From an uncultured Acidobacteriia bacterium (GTDB lineage Bacteria; Acidobacteriota; Terriglobia; Bryobacterales; Bryobacteraceae), in NCBI GenBank assembly GCA_903828455.1, contig CAIKMJ010000034.1:1-58180 (forward strand): a stretch of DNA of 58,180 bases. The letters run 5' to 3'. Made by a program: the position numbers and the translations under genes. How positions within the stretch are numbered: position 1 is the stretch's first letter; each line of letters opens with the position of its first letter. The notes under the pieces were generated by a model that saw nothing but the letters and a program-made list of their open reading frames with translations, made no database searches and was not told where the DNA came from. Shown in pieces: positions 39,918 through 46,810 of this stretch.

Positions 39918-40397
39918 ATGCCCCGGCGTACGGTATCCAGCGTTTCCCAGAAAAAGAAAAAGGTTCCCCAGATCAATCCGGAATTTGCGAGCTTCCAGCT
40001 GGAGATCCGGCCCTCGAAAATTCACCGCTGGGGGGTTTACGCGCTGGAGGATATTCCCGCGCGCCGCAAGGTGATGGAATACACCGGCGAGCGCATCAAC
40101 CGGAAAGAGACTAAGCGGCGGAGCGAGGAGCAAGGCAGGCTGATCTACCTGTTCACGCTGGACCCGTACTGGACGCTGGATGGCGCGGTGGGAGGCAGCG
40201 GCGCCGAATATATCAACCACTGCTGCGACCCGAATATCGTGACCGTGATCCGGAGCGGCCACATTCTTTATATGAGCCGGCGGGCGATCAAAAAGGGCGA
40301 AGAACTGACGGTGGATTACCATTTCGACAAGAACGTGGAGCGGATCAAGTGCGCGTGCGGGGCCGAGACCTGCCGGGGCACGATCAACCTGACGTAG
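39918..40397 (+). CDS. SET-domain protein lysine methyltransferase with post-SET motif
   Basis: This 159-residue protein has a complete, compact SET domain. HRWGVYALEDIP (about 36-47) is the first S-adenosylmethionine loop, YINHCCDPNI (98-107) is the NHxCxPN pseudo-knot motif and EELTVDYHF (128-136) supplies the catalytic Tyr134. CACGAETC (145-152) is a post-SET Cys cluster that binds zinc. The N-terminus (MPRRTVSSVSQKKKKVPQ) is strongly basic. The enzyme should methylate lysines on a protein; the target is unknown and could be a host, ribosomal or DNA-binding protein. The ATG at 39918 is chosen because the frame upstream only covers the tandem repeats. Confidence 0.88.
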   Translation: MPRRTVSSVSQKKKKVPQINPEFASFQLEIRPSKIHRWGVYALEDIPARRKVMEYTGERINRKETKRRSEEQGRLIYLFTLDPYWTLDGAVGGSGAEYINHCCDPNIVTVIRSGHILYMSRRAIKKGEELTVDYHFDKNVERIKCACGAETCRGTINLT

Positions 40398-40479
40398 CGG
40401 CGGGGCTCTCGCGCCGGCCGGACTATCACTGCAAATAAGTGAGATAAACCGCCGGGCCCGACACTAGAACTGCATCCGG

Positions 40480-40524
40480 CCGAAAATTTTCGGAATAGCG
40501 CTTTAGGGCTAAAGCTTCCGAAGC
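40480..40524. promoter_or_regulatory. three adjacent perfect palindromes before the LuxR-type gene
   Basis: CCGAAAATTTTCGG (40480-40493), GCTTTAGGGCTAAAGC (40500-40515) and GCTTCCGAAGC (40514-40524) follow each other within 45 bp, 38 bases before the start of the LuxR-type regulator. A further inverted repeat, TCACT...AGTGA, lies near 40426-40443. Such a cluster suggests dimeric regulator sites, perhaps autoregulation. Confidence 0.5.
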
Positions 40525-40561
40525 GTTTGGCCGATGTATGTCTCGTGAGGGCAAACGAACA

Positions 40562-41275
40562 ATGAACGATTCTCCCGCGAAAGCGGGTTCCACTGATTCT
40601 TCCGCGAAAGCGGCGTCGAATAAAGCGGCGTTGAATAATGTCAGGGCTGTTCTGATCTGCGACACGCAGCCGGTCGCCGTCGAAGGTGTGCGCGGGCTGC
40701 TGGGCCGCTGCGCCGATCTCAAATTTGCCGGAGCCGTCGCCAGCCTGGGAGCGGCGTTTGAACTGGCCCGCAGCATGAACCCGGCGGCGGTAGTGATCGA
40801 TAAGGCGATGGGGACTCCTGCCATCATTGACTGGCTGCATCACATTGGCTCGGCCGGAGTCAGTGCCGCGCCGGTGGTGTGGGGAACGGCTGTGAATGAA
40901 GCAGAGGCGCTCCGGTTGCTGCAGGCGGGTGCAAGAGGCGTGCTGCGGCGGACGTCATCGGCGGAAGCACTGCTGACGTGTCTGCGCGCCGTGACGGCGG
41001 GCAACACCTGGCTGGAGGACGGGATCTTCGGTGAAGTGGACAAGCCCAGCCAGCCGCGCCGCTCCCAGCTCACGCCGCGCGAGTGCGAAATCGTGGAACT
41101 GGTGGAAAAAGGCCTGCGCAACCGGGACATCGCCCGATCGCTCGGCATCCAGACCGGCACCGTGAAGATCCACCTGAAGCACATCTTTGAGAAGACGGGC
41201 GTCCGCGGGCGCTACGGACTGGCGCTGAACGGTCTCCGCGAAAAAGGTGCGCTGAGTCCCCAGCCGGCCATGTAA
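40562..41275 (+). CDS. LuxR/NarL-type response regulator with an atypical receiver domain
   Basis: This 237-residue cytoplasmic transcription regulator has a receiver-like domain (about residues 25-145: VRAVLICDTQPVAVEGVRGLL ... VVIDKAMGTPAIIDWL) and a C-terminal GerE/LuxR helix-turn-helix (LTPRECEIVELVEKGLRNRDIARSLGIQTGTVKIHLKHIFEKTG). The receiver keeps the start and a possible phosphoacceptor Asp, but the acidic pocket is reduced (CDTQP in place of DDxx), so phosphorylation is uncertain. The ATG at 40562 follows GTGAGGG; an ATG at 40538 is an alternative. It converges with the phosphorelay operon, 16 bases between stops. Confidence 0.85.
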   Translation: MNDSPAKAGSTDSSAKAASNKAALNNVRAVLICDTQPVAVEGVRGLLGRCADLKFAGAVASLGAAFELARSMNPAAVVIDKAMGTPAIIDWLHHIGSAGVSAAPVVWGTAVNEAEALRLLQAGARGVLRRTSSAEALLTCLRAVTAGNTWLEDGIFGEVDKPSQPRRSQLTPRECEIVELVEKGLRNRDIARSLGIQTGTVKIHLKHIFEKTGVRGRYGLALNGLREKGALSPQPAM

Positions 41276-41291
41276 AGCGGCGCGGCGCCTG

Positions 41292-42662
41292 CTACAGGAG
41301 TCCGTGCTTCTTCATCTTGTAGCGGAGCGCATCGCGGCCAATCCGCAGTGCGCGGGCGGCCTGGGACTGGTTACCGGCGGCCTGCGCCAGGGTATCGGCG
41401 ATCAGACGCTTTTCGTGCTCATCGAAAGTCGCCTCGTCCTCAGCGGGCAGCGTCGCAGTTGGCGCGGCCCCGTGCTGCGGCGATCGCAGATAGTCGGGCA
41501 GGTCCTGCACGTCGATCATGGAGCCCAGTGCCATCATGCAGCCGTGGCCGAGGACGTTCTCCAGTTCGCGGACGTTGCCGGGCCAGTTATGACGTGAAAT
41601 GACGATCTGTGCCCGCTGGGTCAGGCCGCGAACCTCTTTGCGGAACTGGTGAGAAAACTTATCCAGCAGGTAGCGGGTGAGCAACGGAAGATCTTCCTTG
41701 TGCTCTTCGAGAGACGGAACGTGAATCTCGACCATGGAGAGCCGGTAATAGAGGTCTTCCCGGAAACGCTTTTCGGCGATCGCCTTGCGCAGATCCTGAT
41801 GGGTGGCCGCAATCACGTGGACATCCACCTTGCGCGGCGTCAGCGAACCGACGCGCAGCACTTCCTGATTCTGCAGGGTACGCAGAAGCTTCGCCTGGGT
41901 GCCGAGCGGCATATCGCCGATCTCATCGAGGAAGATGGTGCCGCGGTCGGCGTATTCGAACAGGCCCATTTTGTCCTGTGAGGCGCCCGTGAAGGAGCCG
42001 CGGACGTGGCCGAACAGTTCGCTCTCAAACAGCGTTTCGACTACGGCCGAGCAGTTCAGCACGACAAAGTGGCCGCTCGAAACCGGGCTCAGACTGTGCA
42101 GGGCGCGCGCCGCGAGATCCTTACCGGTTCCGGTTTCGCCGGTGATGAGCACGGTGCGGTAGTGCGGAGCGACCCTGCGGATGCGGGAAAAGGTCTCGTA
42201 CATCGCCGGGCTGCGGCCGATCATGCCCTCGAACTGCGACGTCTCCAGCATCTGGTTTTCGAGAGCCGCATTTTTGTCGCGCTTGCGGGCCTCCTCCACC
42301 AGACGCCCGATGCGTTCGCGGAGCGCGGCAATCGAGACGGGCTTGTTCAGGTAATCCGACGCACCCTTGCGGATCGCTTCGACGGCGGTCTCACTGGTGT
42401 AGTGGGCCGTCATGAGAATCACATCGATGGAGGGATCGAATTCAACGATGCGTTCCAGAACTTCCAGTCCGCTGAGACCGGGCATCACGAGGTCGGTCAA
42501 CACAATTTGGGGATGCTCGCGGAAAACGAGCTCGATGCCCTCTTCGGGATCCTGCGCAGTAAAGATACTCACACCCTCCCGCGCCAGGGCGGCGGAGAGC
42601 ATTTCGAGGCTCCCGGGGTTGTCGTCAATAATAACGAGTGACACGTTGGATTCGGTACTCAT
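41292..42662 (-). CDS. sigma-54-dependent response regulator (NtrC family)
   Basis: This 456-residue regulator has a receiver domain (phosphoacceptor Asp57 in LTDLVMPGLSG), an AAA+ sigma-54 activation domain with GETGTGKDLAARALH and GTIFLDEIGDMP, and a Fis-type helix-turn-helix (NQSQAARALRIGRDALRYKMKKHG). It remodels sigma-54 RNA polymerase holoenzyme at -24/-12 promoters. The sigma-54 contact loop reads GSFTGA instead of the usual GAFTGA; this variant occurs in functional members of the family, but it is worth noting. Its ATG overlaps the stop of the upstream CheY-like gene (ATGA), so it forms a unit with that gene and the hybrid kinase. Confidence 0.94.
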   Translation of the reverse strand: MSTESNVSLVIIDDNPGSLEMLSAALAREGVSIFTAQDPEEGIELVFREHPQIVLTDLVMPGLSGLEVLERIVEFDPSIDVILMTAHYTSETAVEAIRKGASDYLNKPVSIAALRERIGRLVEEARKRDKNAALENQMLETSQFEGMIGRSPAMYETFSRIRRVAPHYRTVLITGETGTGKDLAARALHSLSPVSSGHFVVLNCSAVVETLFESELFGHVRGSFTGASQDKMGLFEYADRGTIFLDEIGDMPLGTQAKLLRTLQNQEVLRVGSLTPRKVDVHVIAATHQDLRKAIAEKRFREDLYYRLSMVEIHVPSLEEHKEDLPLLTRYLLDKFSHQFRKEVRGLTQRAQIVISRHNWPGNVRELENVLGHGCMMALGSMIDVQDLPDYLRSPQHGAAPTATLPAEDEATFDEHEKRLIADTLAQAAGNQSQAARALRIGRDALRYKMKKHGLL

Positions 42663-43168
42663 AAAGATCCTCCCGCCCTTGCGGTACGGGCATCGTCGGT
42701 CAAATCATCGGACTCTTTGCAGGCCACCGGCAACAGCTTCTCCGATGAATCCGGCCCCGATGAATTCTGCTCCAATGAATTCTGTTCCGGCGAACTCTGT
42801 TCCGGCGAACCGAGCAGGCGATGGATTTCGCGCCGCAGGTATGCCATGTTCACCGGCTTGCTGATGTATTCGGAAAAGCCGGATTCGATGGCGCGCTCGC
42901 GATCGCCGGCCATGGCGCTGGCCGTCAGGGCGATGACCGGGACATGCGCGTATTCGGCGCGGGCACGCAATGCGGCGAGCACGGCGAAACCATCGAGATG
43001 CGGCATATACAGATCGAGCAGAACGAGGTCGGCGGTTGTGGCAACGGCGCGCTCCACGGCCTCTTGTCCGTCGCGGGCCTCCACCACGTTATAACCGGCG
43101 GCCGTCAGAACGGTACGGATCAGTTCGCGGCTTGCATCGCGGTCTTCGGCCACCAGAATGGTTTTCAT
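42659..43168 (-). CDS. CheY-like single-domain response regulator with repeat tail
   Basis: This 169-residue protein is one receiver domain (about residues 1-122): acidic pair in AEDRDA, phosphoacceptor in LVLLDLYMPHLDGF, TASAMAG and the conserved Lys in YISKPVNM. A disordered tail follows, with pentapeptide repeats (SPEQN, SLEQN, SGPDS types) from a 15-bp minisatellite. It has no output domain, so it probably relays phosphate between the hybrid kinase upstream and the sigma-54 regulator downstream, or acts by protein contact. The kinase stops 16 bases upstream. Confidence 0.9.
   Translation of the reverse strand: MKTILVAEDRDASRELIRTVLTAAGYNVVEARDGQEAVERAVATTADLVLLDLYMPHLDGFAVLAALRARAEYAHVPVIALTASAMAGDRERAIESGFSEYISKPVNMAYLRREIHRLLGSPEQSSPEQNSLEQNSSGPDSSEKLLPVACKESDDLTDDARTARAGGSL
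42744..42803. repeat. 15-bp minisatellite in the CheY-like gene
   Basis: Four 15-bp units (GATGAATCCGGCCCC, GATGAATTCTGCTCC, AATGAATTCTGTTCC, GGCGAACTCTGTTCC) encode pentapeptides in the C-terminal tail of the gene at 42659. Length changes would stay in frame. Confidence 0.8.
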
Positions 43169-43184
43169 AGCGATCAGTTACCGC

Positions 43185-45125
43185 TTATATGTTGCCAAAT
43201 CGCGCGGGCGCGTGCTCACGTAACGCGCGAAGCAGAGCTTCCTTCTTCACCGGCTTCCGCAGATACCCGGTAGCGCCCTGTTCGGCGGCGGCGCGGGCAT
43301 CATCAAGAACAGAGATGACAAAAATAGGCGTCGCGCTGGTTTCCGGCATGGACCGGAGTTCCTTCAGCAAATTCCAGCCGCTCCGGCCCGGCATCACCAC
43401 ATCGAGGGTGATCGCATCGGGACGGAGCTGGCGGGCCATCGCCACGCCTTCCTCCGCGTTCGGAGCACATTCGGTTCGTATACCCAGAGGATTCAGATAG
43501 CTGGAGAGCAATTCGCGGGCCGATGGCTCGTCTTCCACCACGAGCACGACCGGCTGGCCGCTGCGCCCGCGGGCATCGACCGGCATGGTAAAGCTAAACC
43601 GGCTGCCGACACCGGGCTCGCTTTCGAGGCGTATGGTGCCGCCGTGCATTTCGACCAGATTCTTCACGATGGCGAGACCGAGGCCGGTACCTTCACGAAC
43701 GCCCCGCGTGGTGGATCCCACCTGGCGGAACTTGTCGAATACGGCCTCGTGATCTTCGGGAGCAATGCCGACACCGGAATCGACGACGGAAAAACAAACC
43801 AGGTTGGTTTCGGCCTGCAACAACTCGATCCGCACGGTGCCGCCATCCGGCGTGAACTTCACGGCGTTGCTGAGCAGGTTATTGAGGATTTCGCGGAACC
43901 GCACGCGGTCGGCCGCGATGAAGGCTTCGCGGGTCACACCGTTCTTCAGCGCGATCTTCTTGGAATCGGCGAGCGGGCGGATGCCCATGATGGCATCGGC
44001 GACAATCCGGCGGGCATCGAAATTCTCGATGTTCAGTTCGAGGCGGCCGGCTTCGATGCGGCTCAGGTCGAGCACGTCGTTGATCAGTTCCAGCAGATGC
44101 AGCGAATCCCGGTGGACGTGATCGAGAAAGCGTTTCTGCTTGTCGTTGAGCGGCCCTTCCAGCTCTTCGGCCAGCAGTTCGGTGAAGCCGATAATGGTGT
44201 GGAGCGGCGTGCGCAGCTCGTGGCTCATGCTGGCGAGAAATTCGCTCTTCAGGCGGTCGGCGCGCTCGACCTCGCGGTTACGCAGCTCCAGCTGAAGATT
44301 GGCCGCGCGGAGTTTCTCCTGCGCCAGTTTCTGCTCGGTGACGTCGCGGATAATCGCGGTGACACGGAAGCCGTCGCCGCTCTTGACGGGGCTGAGGCTG
44401 ATTTCCACCGGGAATTCCGAGCCGTCCTTGCGGCAGGCCACGAGGGTCAGGCCCTGGCCCATGGGCCGGGTGGAAGGATTCGCCCAGTAATTGGCGCGGT
44501 GCTGCCCGTGGCGCGCGCGGGCGGCGGCCGGAATCAGCGCGTCGACGGTGAGGGCCGCCAGTTCCTCGCGGCTGAAGCCGAAGAGGCTTTCGGTCACCGC
44601 ATTGCAAAGAACAATACGGCCGTCCTCGTCGACCTCAATGATGGCGTCGGGCGCCGCTTCCAGCAATTCACGGAAACGCCCCTCGGCCCGGGCGCGCGCG
44701 TTTGCGTCACGCTCCCTTTCGAGGAGGTCGTTCCGCTCCTGAGCGGCGCGGTCCTCGTCGGTGATGTCAAAACTCACAAGCAACCATCCGGCACGAGGCT
44801 CGGCGCGGTCGCGGACGGGCATCCCGGCGAACAAGCTGTCGCGGGACGACGAGTGGAGTTCAATATCCAGCCAGTTTCCATTTTCGCGGCGCGCACGAAC
44901 CCTCTGGATCCGCACTGGGACCGGAGGCTCATCCGGCAAGGCAAATGCCAATCGCAGCGACTCGGGCAACTGCTGCCCCCGCAAGGCAGCTTCGCTCCAG
45001 CCGAACAGGCGTTCGGCCGCCGGATTCCACAAATCCACCTGTTTTTCGGCGTCCAGGCCGATGACAGCCGCCGGCAGAATGCGGCAGAGCGCTTCGAGGG
45101 TGCTGGCGGAAAGGGCAGGCGTCAT
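43185..45125 (-). CDS. PAS-domain hybrid histidine kinase
   Basis: This 646-residue cytoplasmic-looking sensor (no transmembrane helix seen) has two PAS domains (about residues 10-125 and 150-268), a HisKA domain with His302 in MSHELRTPLHTIIGF, and an HATPase domain with N-box-like LNNLLSNAVKFTPDGG, DSGVGIAP and GTGLGLAIVKNLVEMHGG. A C-terminal receiver (about 525-640) carries its Asp in ITLDVVMPGRSGW and Lys in YLRKPVKK. With the single receiver and the NtrC-type regulator downstream it forms a likely phosphorelay. The signal is probably intracellular; no heme or flavin site could be identified. Confidence 0.94.
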   Translation of the reverse strand: MTPALSASTLEALCRILPAAVIGLDAEKQVDLWNPAAERLFGWSEAALRGQQLPESLRLAFALPDEPPVPVRIQRVRARRENGNWLDIELHSSSRDSLFAGMPVRDRAEPRAGWLLVSFDITDEDRAAQERNDLLERERDANARARAEGRFRELLEAAPDAIIEVDEDGRIVLCNAVTESLFGFSREELAALTVDALIPAAARARHGQHRANYWANPSTRPMGQGLTLVACRKDGSEFPVEISLSPVKSGDGFRVTAIIRDVTEQKLAQEKLRAANLQLELRNREVERADRLKSEFLASMSHELRTPLHTIIGFTELLAEELEGPLNDKQKRFLDHVHRDSLHLLELINDVLDLSRIEAGRLELNIENFDARRIVADAIMGIRPLADSKKIALKNGVTREAFIAADRVRFREILNNLLSNAVKFTPDGGTVRIELLQAETNLVCFSVVDSGVGIAPEDHEAVFDKFRQVGSTTRGVREGTGLGLAIVKNLVEMHGGTIRLESEPGVGSRFSFTMPVDARGRSGQPVVLVVEDEPSARELLSSYLNPLGIRTECAPNAEEGVAMARQLRPDAITLDVVMPGRSGWNLLKELRSMPETSATPIFVISVLDDARAAAEQGATGYLRKPVKKEALLRALREHAPARFGNI

Positions 45126-45164
45126 GGCGTCGGGTAACAGTGCTAACAGCCTATCAGTGCGCTA

Positions 45165-45192
45165 TGACGCAACGAGTGAGTCATTTGACGCA
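45165..45192. promoter_or_regulatory. direct repeats TGACGCA 21 bp apart before the kinase gene
   Basis: TGACGCA occurs at 45165-45171 and 45186-45192, spaced by two helical turns, inside the 92-bp gap upstream of the hybrid kinase ATG. This is a candidate regulator site for the phosphorelay operon; a -10/-35 pair was not clear. Confidence 0.3.
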
Positions 45193-45217
45193 GGCAGGAC
45201 TGGTCAGGCACGGTGGC

Positions 45218-45697
45218 TCAGTTCGCGCGGGCACGGGCAAACTCGCCGGTGACGGCATGGAGCGCACGCAGATAGTCGTCCGGCGCGAGCAGGATCTGCG
45301 TGCCGCGCGCGCCGGCCGAAACCGAGATGACGTCGAAAAGGATGACCGTCTCATCGACGAAAACCGGATAGGCCTTCTTACAGCCAAAGGCCGTGACGCC
45401 GCCCCGGATATAGCCGGTGAGCGGCTGCACCTCTTTCAGTGGCACCATTTCGACGCGGCGGTCGCCGGTGAGTTTGGCGAGCGCCCTGGGATCGAGTTCG
45501 GCGTCGCCGGGCACGACCGCCAGGCAGACGCCGTTGCGGTCGCCGCGAACAACCAGCGTCTTAAAAACCTGCTCGGGAGGAAGGCCGACTTTGCGGGCGA
45601 CGGTGGCCGCGGTCAGGTCGTCCGGATCGACGTCGTAGTGGCGGAGTTCGAAAGGAATGCCGAGTTCTTCGAGGATGCGTACGGCGTTGGTCTTCAT
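45218..45697 (-). CDS. ybaK: YbaK/EbsC-type Cys-tRNA(Pro) deacylase
   Basis: This 159-residue protein of the YbaK/ProX editing family removes cysteine wrongly loaded on tRNA-Pro. The full fold is present: MKTNAVRILEELGIPFELRHYDV, AATVARKVGLPPEQVFKTLVV (with the catalytic-region Lys in VFKTLV), VVPGDAELDPRALAKLTGDRRVEM, PLTGYIRGGVTAFGCKK and ISVSAGARGTQILLAPDDYL. The ATG at 45697 matches the family N-terminus; the long open frame upstream is antisense-like and ignored. It follows the Old Yellow Enzyme gene by 26 bp on the same strand. Confidence 0.92.
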   Translation of the reverse strand: MKTNAVRILEELGIPFELRHYDVDPDDLTAATVARKVGLPPEQVFKTLVVRGDRNGVCLAVVPGDAELDPRALAKLTGDRRVEMVPLKEVQPLTGYIRGGVTAFGCKKAYPVFVDETVILFDVISVSAGARGTQILLAPDDYLRALHAVTGEFARARAN

Positions 45698-45723
45698 CGT
45701 TCGCGCGTTGCCGGGTTCGGCGA

Positions 45724-46785
45724 TCAGGCCCAGGCCCGCCCGTAGCGGACGGTCACATCCACGTTCTGGCCGAGCGCCTTTGCCGCGTGCAGAGGCCAGT
45801 AGGGATCGCGCAGCAGTTCGCGGGCGAGGAACACGAGGTCGGCACGGCCCTGGCGCACAATCGCGTCGGCCTGCGCCGGTTCGGTAATCAGGCCGACCGC
45901 GCCGGTCATCATCCCGCTCTCCTTGCGGATCTTTTCGGCGAAGGGCACCTGGTAGCCGGGCGCCGGCTGAATCTTCGCCCACGGTACGAGTCCGCCCGAA
46001 GAGCAATCGATCAGATCGACGCCCAGCGCACCCACTTCATAAGCGAGCGCCACGGAGTCGTCCGGTGTCCAGCCGCCATCCGCCCAGTCCGTGGCAGAGA
46101 TGCGCAGGAAGACCGGCAGATGCTGCGGCCATTCGGCGCGCACGGCACGCGTCACTTCGAGCAGGAAACGGATGCGGTTTTCAAACGGGCCGCCGTATTC
46201 ATCGGTCCGGCGGTTGGAAAGCGGGGAAAGAAACTCGTGACAGAGGTAGCCGTGAGCGCCGTGGATTTCCACCACCTGAAAGCCGGCCTGCAGGGCGCGG
46301 CGGGCGGCGTCGGCGAAAGCGTTGACAATGCCGGCGATGTCGAACTGGGTCAGCGCCATGGGCGCGGGGTCCCGCTCATCGAACGGAAGAGCGCTCGGGG
46401 CTACCGGTTCCCATCCGCCCTGTGCCGGATAGAGCAGTTTGCCGCCCTCCCAGGGGCGCGCCGAACTGGCTTTTCGCCCGGCGTGGGCCAGTTGAATGCC
46501 AGGGACAGAGCCCACCGAGCGGATAAAGTCCGCCACGCAGGCAAGGCCAGGGATCTGTTCATCCTTCCACAGGCCGAGGTCGCCCGGCGAGATGCGGCCG
46601 CGCGGTTCAACAGCCGTGGCTTCGGCGATGACGAGGCCCGCGCCACCCACGGCACGACTGCCGAGGTGCACCAGATGCCAGTCGGTGGCGAAACCGTCTT
46701 CCGACGCGTACTGGCACATGGGAGAGACAGCGATGCGGTTCCGGAAGCGGACGCCGCGAATTTCGAGCGGGTCGAACAGGTGCAT
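45724..46785 (-). CDS. Old Yellow Enzyme-family ene-reductase (YqjM type)
   Basis: This 353-residue FMN-dependent TIM-barrel oxidoreductase reduces activated C=C bonds with NAD(P)H. It starts MHLFDPLEIRGVRFRNRIAVSPMCQYASEDG, and the Cys of SPMCQYAS is the flavin-tuning residue of the YqjM class. QLAHAGRKAS and the His pair of HGAHGYLCHEFLSPLSNRRTDEYGG are the substrate and FMN site. RADLVFLARELLRDPYWP is close to the end. The ATG at 46785 is a few bases from the start of the divergent aminopeptidase. The physiological substrate is unknown. Confidence 0.93.
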   Translation of the reverse strand: MHLFDPLEIRGVRFRNRIAVSPMCQYASEDGFATDWHLVHLGSRAVGGAGLVIAEATAVEPRGRISPGDLGLWKDEQIPGLACVADFIRSVGSVPGIQLAHAGRKASSARPWEGGKLLYPAQGGWEPVAPSALPFDERDPAPMALTQFDIAGIVNAFADAARRALQAGFQVVEIHGAHGYLCHEFLSPLSNRRTDEYGGPFENRIRFLLEVTRAVRAEWPQHLPVFLRISATDWADGGWTPDDSVALAYEVGALGVDLIDCSSGGLVPWAKIQPAPGYQVPFAEKIRKESGMMTGAVGLITEPAQADAIVRQGRADLVFLARELLRDPYWPLHAAKALGQNVDVTVRYGRAWA

Positions 46786-46810
46786 GGAAATCTCATGGTA
46801 CTCTCTGCAC

